Of a DNA stretch of 64,000 nt, positions 46,485 through 57,063 are shown piece by piece (position 1 is the first letter of the stretch; each line of letters opens with the position of its first letter). The notes below the pieces were generated by a model that was not told the DNA's origin, did not search any database, and worked only from the letters and a program-made list of their open reading frames with translations. Position numbers and translations under genes: made by a program. This DNA comes from Bromus sterilis (taxonomy: Eukaryota > Streptophyta > Magnoliopsida > Poales > Poaceae): NCBI GenBank assembly GCA_950022295.1, contig OX465599.1, forward strand, positions 4,774,001 to 4,838,000. The letters are read 5' to 3'.

Positions 46485-47388
46485 ATTTGTTTAGCTAGTA
46501 CTCACACATTCCCAGAGAAACTCGGTGCAGCGTGGTGCTCTTGCCGGCAGCAGCAACAGCCGTCCCCTGGTGTGGCAGGGCAGCAATATGTCAGGACTAA
46601 ACTTGAACGAGCAACACAATCCTGAAGAGAACAACGATAGTGATTTCAGTCATGTTGATACAATAAATAAATAAAACTACAACATTCATCTGCAAAGGTA
46701 GATGCCTAAAGCAACAATCAGGGCAACCTAAAAAATCAAACCTATTCACTCAAAAGAACAAACCGAACTACCCAAATCACCCGGCAAGTCTCAACATCAA
46801 ATCGCTCCTAGGAAAATCGAACCTAATTCTTCCTAAAAAACCTGATCTTCATAATCCCCTAACAAATCTAAAAAATAATCATAATCAACCACAACTCACC
46901 GAAATCAACAGCCAAAAAAACAGGAATCCACATTGGCAGATGAAGATCACGCCATCACCACCCAATCCAAATGGAAAACCAAAGAGGGGAAATGGTGGGA
47001 CATATTACACACTGCCCCAGAATCGAGACAATGGAAGGGAAGACAGATCCAAGAAAATGAAGCTGCCCCAATGTCGCTGCCGGCAGAGACGCCGGGAAGA
47101 ACCAATAACACCAGCAGATAGACGGTAAAGCACCATCAGTAGGGCATCCGCTACCACCCCTCTAGCAACAACCGCAACGACATAGGCGCAACAGTTCCTT
47201 CCTCCCGCCGACGGCCGCCGCCCAAACCCTCCCCAAATCACGTTTTACAGGAGAGAAAATACCAATGCATGACACGCAGTATTTTTTTTTTATTATTGTA
47301 GATGAACATGACACGTAGTGTACCTAAGCCTTCCCAATCTTTTTTTTTGCGCCTTCCCAATCGTCACGACGCCTAATTTCTTCACTGC
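46485..47388. other. Intergenic DNA, no gene seen
   Basis: AT-rich first, then GC-richer from about 46930 to 47230. The open frames there (46933-47121 and neighbours) are short, overlapping and unsupported. Confidence 0.45.
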
Positions 47389-47413
47389 TTTTTTTAGGGC
47401 CTTGCCAACCACT

Positions 47414-50400
47414 TTATTGATCACCAATCATATGCATACTGATACAGTGATGATCATGAGGATTTAAAAGCCACACGTGGCGTCCTCCTACTAGACCCAG
47501 AGCATGTTTGGCAAGGTTATGAGCATCAGAATTTGAAATTCTACTTTCGAAAGTAAAAACACATTTAAGAAAACTACTGCTACGAGCTAAAATTTCCTTG
47601 ATAACTGAAGAGTTTTGTCCACCTTGAGCCTCGTCAATTTCAGTCACCACCTGCTTGCAATCGCTTGCAAAGATAACATCTTGCTTGTATAGATCAGCTG
47701 CTAGACTTTGCCCCTCCCGAATCGCTAAGGATTCCAGCATCTTTGGGTCAGAAACTCCATCAAAAACAATAGCTGAAGAGCCCAGGTATAGGCCCGTATG
47801 GTCACGGCACACGGCTGCTACCGCACCCTTCCTGCCACTGGCGGAGACTGCAACATCAACCTTAATTTTGACCGTTCCCACCGGTGGAAGGATCCAACTT
47901 CTGCTCACATGCGATATGGGAGCATGCGATCTGGACGCCCCACCTTGGCGCAGTTCCTGCTGGTTCCTTCTACCCTTGCTCGGTGATTGCTTCAACACTT
48001 CCAGCTCTCTGATGAAATTCTGCACTACCATGTGTGTACCCATCGGGCTCTGGTAGATCCCCTCATGGATTAGCTTTCTTCTAGCCTTCCAGATTGCCCA
48101 CAAGGTCACCACAGCTGTTGAGAATTCCGTATGCGAGCACTCATCCTGGAGCTGAAACAGCCATAGCTTTGCGTTAGGTTGTTGAATAGTCGACATCACC
48201 TCGACTATCCTTTCATCAGTGAGAGCCCATACACATCTGGAGAGAGAACACTCTATCAACGAGTGCATCCAAGAATCCGTATTACCGCAGAGGGGGCATT
48301 GATCTGTGCTGGACATGTTGCGATGGTTCCGAACGTCCTCTGTTGCCAGAGACTGTCTTGCAAGTCTCCATAGGAAATTCTTGAGTTTTCCCGGCACCTG
48401 CATATTCCATAACGAATTCCATGCCTTTGCTTCCACAACATTGTCCGAGATTGTAGCTTGTCCGTCCAACAGGGCATCGTTTTGTTTCTTACAGCGCACT
48501 AGCATGCGGTATGCGGACCGCACAGAAAATGTACCTTTCCTTTCATACTGCCAGCCCCAATGATCCTCCATGGGCATAGTCGGGATAGGGATATTAGAGA
48601 TAATTTGTTGGTCAACTGGAAGGAAAAACCTCGCTAATTTTTCAAGGTCCCAGGTACATGTGCTCCTATTGATTAGATCCCCCACCAACGCTGGAGTATC
48701 AGTATGGCAATAAATCGGCCTTAGATTGTAATCCCTCGGAATCCAATTGGTCTCACGTACTTTGGTAGTACAACCATCACCAATCCTCCGGACAAGGCCG
48801 ATCTTTAGTGCTTCCTTACCTTCATGTAATGCGCGCCATATCTGTGAAGGATGAGGCCCAAGCTGCGCCTCAAGCAAGTCTCCCGTAGGGAAGTAAACAA
48901 CCGATAGTAATCTGCTAACCAGACCATCGGGGTTGATCATAATTCTCCACGCTTGCTTCGCTAGCAAGGCCACATTAAAAAGCTCCATGTCGCGAAAACC
49001 GAGTCCTCCATCACTCCGAGGCTGTGTCATAGCCTGCCATGAAACCCAATGAGGTTTACGTTTTCCTTCCTTACTACCCCAATAAAACTGCCTTATCAAC
49101 TTATTTAGATTCTCACAGAGACCCCGGGGCAGCTTAAAGCAAGACATAGAGTAAACCGGCACTGCCTGAGCAACCGCCGTTATCAGAACATCTTTCCCAG
49201 CTGCGGAGATACTTTTTTTATCCACCCTTTCACCTTGTTCCACACTCTATCCTTCAAATATTTGAATGCCCCCGATTTAGAAGCACCAACATCGGAAGGC
49301 ATACCCAGATATCTCTCGTTCAGAGTCTCAGTGTTGACATTGAGAATACCTTTGACCTCTTGCTTCACCACCTCTGGGCACCCTTTACTAAAGAAGATAG
49401 AAGATTTGTTGCTATTGATTCTTTGGCCAGACGCTTGACAATATGAATTCAACAGGTTTGATACCTCTGAAGCTCACCTATTACTAGCTTTGAAGAACAA
49501 CAGGCTATCATCCGCGAACAGTAAGTGATTTACTCGGGGAGCTGTATTAGCCACCTGTAGACCACCAACATCGGATGACTGATCATAAGATTTTAAGAGG
49601 CCAGAAAGGCCCTCTGCCGCCAACAAAAATAGATAGGGGGAGATAGGATCTCCCTGCCTTATTCCCCGGGAAGGTTTGAAACTTTGAAGCTTCTTCCCAT
49701 TAAACAATACTGAAAAAGAAACAGATCTGACCATGCTCATTACTCTTTGTACCCATAAACTGGAGAATCCCAATTTCAACATAATTGCCTCCAAGTATTC
49801 CCACTCTACTCTGTCATAGGCCTTCATCATGTCTAGCTTCAAAGCACAATGACGGTGCTTAACGGCTTTGTTCCTTTTCATAAAATGGAGACATTCATAC
49901 GCCACTATTATATTGTCCGTGATAACTCTTCCCGGGACAAAAGCTGATTGCTCTTGGGAAATAATCTCTGGAAGCACCGTTTTGAGCCTATTTGAAACAA
50001 CCTTCGAAGTAATTTTATATATTACATTGCACAGGCTAATAGGACGAAACTGAGCTAGGGTACTTGGACACTTAACCTTTGGAATCAACACCAGATAAGT
50101 ATCATTGATGCAATCTGAGTCCTCTGTTCCTTCGATGATCCTCAGAACTTCCCTAACCACCTCATCCGCACATAAATCCCAATGCTTCTGAAAGAAGTGC
50201 GCTGGGAAACCATCAGGACCCCAGGCTTTCGACGGGAACATCTGAAATAATGCCTTCTTCACCTCATCTGGCGAATAAGGTGAGTTAAGAAAGTTGTTCA
50301 TTTGAGGCGTAACTTTAACCGGTACCTTATCCAAGACTGTTTTCATATTCGAGACACCCTCGGAGGTAAAAAGCTCGGAGTAGAATTTAGTTGTCATTGC

Positions 50401-51574
50401 CTCTAGTGCATCAATGTCCGAAACCACATCCCCGTCATCATTCTGGAGAGATTGTATCAAATTTTTCCGTCGCCTCATAGTTGCTCGTAGATGAAAAAAC
50501 TTCGTATTCTTATCACCCCCCATGAGCCAATCGAGCCTGGACCTTTGCTTCCACAAGATTTCCTCCCGAGCATATAGCTGCACCAAAGTTTCTGTGATTT
50601 TGAACTCCCTATGAGATGGTCCTTGGCGCCCTTGCACACTCCGTAAAATGCTTAGCTCATGTTTCAAGTTGCGTATCTCCCTCCTCACATTACCAAAGGT
50701 ATTTCGGTCCCAAGCTCCCAGATCGTCGGACAGATCCGCTAGTTTATGCTTTCAATCGGCCATAGTAAAAGCCGACTTTTCTTTCCACCGATCTGACTTA
50801 AAAGGCTTCAGCCCCTCGTGCTCCTCCCACATTATTTCATACTTGAAAGGTTTTACCCCCTTCCTCTCAGCTAGTTCATTTGCAAAATTCAGAGAGATAG
50901 CCGAATGGTCTGATGTCGCAGCCGTTATATGATTGACACTAGCTGCTGGGAACAAAGCACACCACCCAGGGTCAGCGACGGCACGGTCCAGTCTGACCCG
51001 TGTGTAGGAGCCCCCAACCACACGTTTCTCGAAAGTGAAAGGTGATCCCGAGTAGCCCAAATCTGCCAGCCCACAAACATCTAGGGTATCCCTGAAACCC
51101 TCCATCTTACTTTGGCTCCGCTTACCAACACCTTCATATTCCACATGCGATAACACTTCATTAAAATCTCCAAGAGCAACCCACGGTTCTCCACTACTCG
51201 CAGCGAGCGTCTTGAGTTGGTCCCATGTTTTGTACCGGTCTGCAGTTTGAGCTTCACCATAGATACAAGACAATCTCCACGGAACAGGTCCTAGATCAGA
51301 GATTTTTGCATCAATATGATATCGAGAATAACTAGAAATATCAAGCTTTATTTCTTCGTTCCAGAAAATTACAAGGCCTCCACTCCGGCCCGAGCTTCCA
51401 ACAGCAAAAGACTTGTTATAACCAAAAGACAGAGCTAATAATTCGGCACATGCTTTTTGCAATTGTCTCTATCAAGCAGAGCACGGCCGGGGCAAACTTA
51501 TTCGTTAGCTCACGAACTTCTTGGACTGTCGCGGGGTTGCCCAACCCGCGACAGTTCCAGCATAAGGCACTCAT
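47414..51574 (-). pseudogene. LINE ORF2 (endonuclease, RT, zf-RVT, RNase H)
   Basis: It starts ATG at 51574 (MSALCWNCRGLGNP, the usual plant LINE ORF2 start). The endonuclease region has GGLVIFWN, ALGDFNEVL, GSPFTFEKR and TSDHSAI. The reverse transcriptase has SKAWGPDGFPAHFFQKHW, RPISLCNVIYKI, QSAFVPGR, RGIRQGDPISPYLF and FADD (49507-49518). A zf-RVT domain (FSVRSAYRML, VPGKLKNFLWRL, CPLCGNTDSWMHSL) and an RNase H domain (VDVAVSASGRKGAVAAV, SDCKQVV, NSDAHNLAKHAL) follow, ending at 47414. Lesions: a shift near 51465, TGA at 50752-50754 where tryptophan is expected, TGA at 49474-49476, and a shift in an A-run near 49210. Few lesions suggest moderate age. Confidence 0.9.
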
Positions 51575-51719
51575 TGGACCCGGCGGTAATCCTCTTGGGA
51601 TGCCGCCGATGCATTATTTAGACTGTCCAGGAGATTCACACTGCCAACCGTTTCTGCGTACTTCTGCTTCTTTTTATTTTCCCCATTCTGCGGGGTATGG
51701 GAGGGTTCTTCATCCTCCT

Positions 51720-52916
51720 TCAGGCCATCAAATTATCCACCATCGCAGCAACTGATGATGAAGCACCCAGAGGAAATAACGCCTTGCTTGGAAGGTTGGA
51801 ACCCGGCGGGAGCGAGTCATCAGCGATCCTTTTACCCAAGGCTTGTCCAGCTTCAGTCATTATCACTTCTGTAGAAACAGAAGTAGATCCCAAAGGTACA
51901 AGTGCATTACTAGCCGGAGGGATATTGGTTGCCGGCACAATTTCATTATTAGGAGCAGGACCGTGGAGAGGCACAATAGGATCTCCGTTGAAAGTTGCAT
52001 TAAACCTCCAGCTAGCAGCCGGCATATCAGGGTTCTGCACCATCCCTCTCCCAAACAGACTACGGCCTCTTCCAGATCTTGGAGCACCCCTACCAGCACC
52101 AAAATTCTGATCATCCATTGAATCTCTGCCTGCAGCACCTCTCCCCCTAGACCAGCCTCTGTTCCCTCTTCCTCTGGCGCCAGATGCCAGGATGAAATCG
52201 CCCCACTCAAGCTTGGATTCATCATGGACTCCATCACCCCACTCCTCATGCCAGTGTCCCATTAATCCACAAACTCCGCAAAACACCGGGAGCCTCTCGT
52301 ACTTCACCTGGTACCACTCTTTTCTCTTATCTTTTGTAATGGATACAAAGCGGATCAGTTTCTTGTCCACCTTGATGCGCACCTTGACACGGACGAATTC
52401 TCCCGCAAAACCCGCTGGTAATTTTACTTGAACTTCTAGCACCTCTCCTACTGGTCTGCACATCCCTTTGATGATCCCATCATCGAGAAAATTGTACGAG
52501 AGTTTGTGTACTTGTATCCATAGATCAATTTTGTCAAGCACTATTGATCTAGGGTTTTGGAACCCGTCATACTCAGCCATAAGGACGGCTTGATCTCGGA
52601 ACAGCCAGGGTCCCATGAGCATTGCCTTATTCCAGTCTGCTAGACAACCAAACTGGATAGTGAACAAATTTGAGTCGACCCTCCTCCAGATTGCTTCCTT
52701 CGCCGTGTTCCATGCAGCACGCATGTCGGCGAACAACGCGCTCTGGCTGAACGATCGCGATGTGTGGACCTTGGCGATCGCTAGCCACTTAGCCTTAACA
52801 GGAGGTTCCTTGAATTCATCCTCCAACACAAACCCATCGTCGTCCTCCCCCTCTTGAAGCTTGAGGCGGCTGAGGAGTTCATCCACCGAGGGGCGAGCGC
52901 CTGCCTGCTTCTCCAT
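51720..52916 (-). CDS. LINE ORF1 protein (DUF4283 and zinc knuckle), intact
   Basis: 398 codons without lesions, MEKQAGARPSVDELLSRLKL at the start. Residues about 30-200 resemble the DUF4283 RNA-binding region of plant LINE ORF1 (FADMRAAWNTAKEAIWRRVD, MLMGPWLFRDQAVLM, LDKIDLWIQVHKL). A CCHC-type knuckle follows: CGVCGLMGHWHEE, with glutamate where the last cysteine is normal. Then comes an arginine/glycine-rich stretch (RGRGNRGWSRGRG) and a low-complexity tail. ORF1 proteins bind the element's RNA. Its intact state beside a broken ORF2 fits a fairly recent insertion. It is a TE protein, not a host gene. Confidence 0.88.
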   Translation of the reverse strand: MEKQAGARPSVDELLSRLKLQEGEDDDGFVLEDEFKEPPVKAKWLAIAKVHTSRSFSQSALFADMRAAWNTAKEAIWRRVDSNLFTIQFGCLADWNKAMLMGPWLFRDQAVLMAEYDGFQNPRSIVLDKIDLWIQVHKLSYNFLDDGIIKGMCRPVGEVLEVQVKLPAGFAGEFVRVKVRIKVDKKLIRFVSITKDKRKEWYQVKYERLPVFCGVCGLMGHWHEEWGDGVHDESKLEWGDFILASGARGRGNRGWSRGRGAAGRDSMDDQNFGAGRGAPRSGRGRSLFGRGMVQNPDMPAASWRFNATFNGDPIVPLHGPAPNNEIVPATNIPPASNALVPLGSTSVSTEVIMTEAGQALGKRIADDSLPPGSNLPSKALFPLGASSSVAAMVDNLMA

Positions 52917-53889
52917 CGTCGAGACTGGGAGGACAGTTGAAACACAGGGGATCGAAGAGCACCGGGTCGATCACGGCTTGAGATCGAAAACAAAGACAGC
53001 GAAAACTCGCGGCGAGGGAAGTCGCCGAGAGGAAAGAGAAACCCTAGGTAGGGGAAAAACTAATTGCACGTCCACGTCCCCTACACACCGGCCCCAAAGG
53101 CCCACCAGCCACCTAAGCTTACACACCACACGCTTGACCCGGTCAAAATCGATGGCAGCCGGCCAAATCAATGACCGCAATCGAACATGGGAGCTCTAAT
53201 CCTAGAAGGGTATGTCTACGTCTTAGTCGACTGAGACTTTGCGAAGTCTCAGTCGGCTGACATCAGCATGACATCACATGTACATATGCTTTTTACAGTA
53301 ACATTTTTTGGTTTGTTTGTCTGTTTTTTCAGCTTAGCTTTCCAGTATAACAACAGTTTTTCCCTGACCTGTGGCAGTTTTATTTTTTTGCTGGTTACAA
53401 GGCCTTTTCAAATGTTTCGTTGTTTTCTATTGGGTAGGTGAACAAAAAATTCAGCCCCAAATTTTCAGAAAGAAAAGTTCTATAAAGCAAGCCCAGAATT
53501 TGACCCGTTCAATAAGCAACAGTTTCTTTTTGGACTTGACTAGCCGATCACTTTTCGGTTATTATTTTGACCTTTTAATTTTTTGTTTTTTATTTTTCTT
53601 CTGCTTTCACTTTTTATTTTATATTTTATGTACAGTTAAAATGTCACTAGAATTGTTCTAACATTTTTACTATAGTTGCACGTCACATATTTATTTAAAG
53701 TATGTGCATTAAAAACATACACTTTTATAAAATTCATATATTTAATAATGAATTTTCACTTGTAAGCAAGAAAATGAAAATTTTATTCGTTAACTTTTAA
53801 AAATGTTCACACTTAAAACTTTTATAATTTTAAAATTCACACTCAATTTAATAAAAATTTAAAATGTTCACACTTAAAAACAATCGGGG

Positions 53890-54330
53890 TGCGTAGCGGT
53901 TGCGTGTGTGGTGTTGGACATACAAATACCCGTCCCCTCTGCTATCGCCCCCCACTCACAAACAAAACTCAGGTTGTGGTTCGGTGTTTGGGTGTGCAGT
54001 TGCAGTCGGGCATGTAGACATGCAATTGCGTGCTTGGTGTTGGACATGCAACTGACAATGTCTCCCTCTCCCGCCACCCCGTTCACAAACAAAACTCAGA
54101 TCGTGGTTCGGTGTATGGGTGTGCGGTCGCAGTCGGGCATATAGACATGCAGTTGCATTGGTCATTGGTGGTGTTTGGACATGCAACTGTCATCTTGCTC
54201 TCTCCCACCGCACCCGCTCACAAACAAAACTCGATTGTGGTTCGGTGTATGGGCATGCAGTTGTCGACGGGCGTGTAGAGATGCGGTTGCGAGCCTAGTG
54301 CTGCACATGCAACTAGGCCTCCCCATTCCC
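53890..54330. repeat. Tandem repeat of ~127-135-bp units
   Basis: Three units, each with CACAAACAAAACTC (starting at 53957, 54084 and 54219) followed by TGTGGTTCGGTGT and a GACATGCA-rich part. Confidence 0.8.
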
Positions 54331-54559
54331 TTCGACATCAACTTACAAACATAGCCAGTTGCAGTGGGGTGTGAGAACTTGTAGTTGCAGTTACAATAAT
54401 GTTGAACGTACGGGCTGATTACAGGCTTTTTACGGAGCCTTCACAATTTTTTACAACTGCCCCCCTGAATTTCAGCTGGGTGGGGCCCCTCCTCAACCTT
54501 TATCCAATCACAGCTTGCTAATCGAAGACATCCTGTAAAACGTCCGTATATTCCCGTCG

Positions 54560-55300
54560 ATGTAGCATTGCTGTTGCAGTTAAGGGGGGCGGGTGCAGTT
54601 GCAACTTAGTGTGTGGAGGTGCAATTGAAGTTAGCTATATGGACATGCAATTACAGTTAGGTGTATGGACATGCAGTTGCAATGGGGTGTGAGAACTTGC
54701 AGTTGCAGTTAAGGGGCCTGGGTGCAGTTGCGAGACTAGTGTCAGACATGCAGTTGTGACTTAGTGTATGGAGGTGCAATTGCAGTTAGGTGTATGGACA
54801 TGAAGTTGCAGTGGGGTGTGAGAACTTGCAGTGCAGTTAAGGGATCCGGGTGCAGTTGGAACACTAGTGTCAAACATGCAATTGCGACTTAGTGTGTGGA
54901 GGTGCAATTGCAGTTAGGTGTGTATGGACATGCAATTGCAGTGGGTGTGAGAACTGGCAGTTGCAGCTAAGGGGTCCGGGTGCAGTTGCAACACTAGTAC
55001 TCCCTCCGATCCATAATAAGTGTCGCTCATTTTGTATTAAGCTAGTACAAACTTATACTAGATGAGCGACACTTATTATGGATCGGAGGGAGTATCAAAC
55101 ATGCAGTTGCGACTTTGCGTGGGAATGCGCAATTGCAGTTAGGTGTATGGACATGCTGTTACGACTCGATATGTGGACATGTAATTGCAGTTAGGTGTAT
55201 GGACATGCAGTTGCAGCTATGTCAATGAACATGCAGTTGCGACTCGATTTATGGATATTCAATTGCAGTTAGGTGTATGGACATGCAACTGCCCCCTCCC
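54560..55300. repeat. 129-bp minisatellite (GCAGTTGCAGTTA-type)
   Basis: GAGAACTTGCAGTTGCAG-type unit starts lie at 54691, 54820 and 54949, exactly 129 bp apart, with degenerate parts on both sides. Units are built from shorter GTATGGACATGCAATTGCAG motifs. The MITE at 55000-55092 interrupts the fourth unit. Confidence 0.85.
55000..55092. mobile_element. Stowaway MITE, 93 bp
   Basis: Near-perfect inverted termini CTCCCTCCGATCCATAATAA with TA on both sides (54998-54999 and 55093-55094). It can fold along its full length and sits inside the 129-bp minisatellite. Confidence 0.95.
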
Positions 55301-55869
55301 CCTTCTTCCCTGTAGAAGCACATAACAAGTAACGATAAAAAAATCCGCTCCTCTTAATTATCTCAGTTTATCGTTCTCTCTTTCTCTCTATGTAATAATA
55401 ACAAACACATGTCCTCATCGCCTGTTTAAAAAAATTCTCAAAAAAAGACAAAGCACTGTTTTTTTTTGCGCGGAAAGACAAAGCATTGTTTATTCATGAG
55501 AAAACTTGTTAATAAAAAAGACAAATGCTTATTTTTTGCCGAAAAATCATCACACACAAAAGAATCTGTAGTTTGGGGGGAAATGTCATTTCACATCAAG
55601 CTTGAACGCCCCACTCCTGCACACACAAAAAAAGAAGAATACAAAAAATCCCACCCCGCTCGAGCCCTCTTGCCCCAGCCAGCAGAAAACGTTCGCTACC
55701 CCACTCCATCTTGCGAAAAATAAACTAAATGGGCTGATCAAATCCTTAACGGGCCGACAGCGAGGATAAACCTTTCCAACACGAATCTTATAAACGTGAA
55801 CGGATCGTGTGGCTATCTCATTGACTAAGACTTCCTTAAATCTTAGTCGACTGAGTTTTAGCCGTTCCC

Positions 55870-56244
55870 ATCCTAGAAAGCATAGTGAATTTACAGATAC
55901 TGCTGCAAATGGGATTAGCTTTTCCACTACGAGACACTGTATATTCTGAATCCGTTCAACCATTCTTTAGCTAGTCCTCATCAACACGGTGAGTCCACCC
56001 TGTCCCAACCACCCAACCACCTTTTTTTTTGCTTAAAAGGAATTGCTGATTAATTCTCAGTTGTCCCAACCAGCTTGATCTCAACAACCGTTCATGTTGT
56101 TTTGCTCCACTTGCGTTATTGGTATATATTTTTTCCCTTGCCTCCGCATCATTGTGATGCACAGAGTTCAAAGTACCAATCTGAAGCACACAATTTAGAA
56201 GGTCATACAAAACAAGCCACAACCACTCAAATTAATTAGGAATA
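55870..56244. other. Intergenic DNA, nothing recognised
   Basis: Host DNA between the Mutator-like element and the small Helitron. A 125-codon minus-strand frame 55963-55586 overlaps the element end and has no recognisable features. Confidence 0.4.
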
Positions 56245-56520
56245 CTAGAAGAATACCCCACGCATTGCAGCGGAAATTTCTATAAGATCTCTACAATGTA
56301 AATTGAAAGGGATAAGATGCATGTAAATAAAGCGGTTCATATGGAGAAATGTTTGGCTATAATATTGGATAATGTGAATAACTTGTATGTTGAGATAGAT
56401 ATCATAAATACATCTTAGTAGGGTTTTATTAATTGGCTACAATAGTAGGTGATGTGGATAGCTTGCATATTGAAATAGACACCATAAATGCATTTTAGTG
56501 GGCTTCTACTTTATAAGAGA
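56245..56520 (-). mobile_element. Non-autonomous Helitron, 276 bp
   Basis: On the minus strand it starts TCTCTTATAAAG after A (56521) and ends with CCGCTGCAATGCGTGGGG, then CTAG (56248-56245) and T. Its termini match the Helitron at 5221-5649, and both contain short internal copies of a similar CTATnTCAACATGCAAGCTA-type segment. Confidence 0.7.
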
Positions 56521-56641
56521 TATAAATATGCCTATACACATAGCCTACTATCATGCAAATCGGTTGTACGCACCTCATGCTATCATCTCTCACAGATTGC
56601 GCCAAGATACAATAATCTCCCGAATTTCTATATGATGCAAT

Positions 56642-57063
56642 TGTTGGGGTTCGGGGCAGAAAATAATAATTTTTCAAAATCTACGATACCCAATCCCAAG
56701 ACCTATGCTATGGCGATGCAAGTAACAGATGGAATTAGATCACATACCAGTATGTGGTCCGTTAAGCAGGAAACGTTCCCGCGTGAACATGGTTGATGTA
56801 GTCGTACCGGCAATCCCCGATGCCGCGCAGATCCACGATGACTCCATAAGCCACCCGGTCCTTGTAGATCGATGAAGGGATTACGTCCCCGTCGGAACGT
56901 TGTCGATGAAGACCTCGCGATACGGTCACGACGATAAAATAGCACCACAAGTGTAGTGCCTCCCGGGATTACATACATACGGTGTACCCGACGTCCCTCC
57001 GGGCTCCGAACCAGGCGAGCAGCGGAAAGAAGATGGATTCGGATCCCGATTCCAGCAGCACGA
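56642..57063 (-). repeat. Partial LTR (Copia-like), part 1, interrupted by a Gypsy-like element
   Basis: It begins TGTTGGGGTTCGGGGC, which read on the minus strand ends CCCCAACA, as in Angela-type LTRs. It continues without other breaks to the insertion point at 57064 and resumes at 63764. Confidence 0.55.

Larger units (their letters stand above)
47389..53060 (-). mobile_element. Nearly full-length LINE (non-LTR) retrotransposon
   Basis: Minus-strand order: 5' UTR, ORF1 (52916-51720), ORF2 (51574-47414), and a short 3' UTR with AATAAAGTGG ending in a run of A (plus-strand T from 47389). ORF1 is intact and ORF2 has about four lesions. The 5' boundary near 53060 is an estimate; no target duplication was found by eye. 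Confidence 0.88.
53208..55869. mobile_element. Non-autonomous Mutator-like element, 2.66 kb, with perfect 9-bp TSD
   Basis: ATCCTAGAA occurs on both sides (53199-53207 and 55870-55878). The ends start GGG and are inverted repeats of about 32 bp; in the best part CTACGTCTTAGTCGACTGAG aligns with CTAAAACTCAGTCGACTAAG. Inside there is no transposase. It holds AT-rich DNA, two families of tandem repeats and a nested Stowaway MITE. The left end also has its own palindrome (CTGAGACTT..AAGTCTCAG). Confidence 0.7.
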
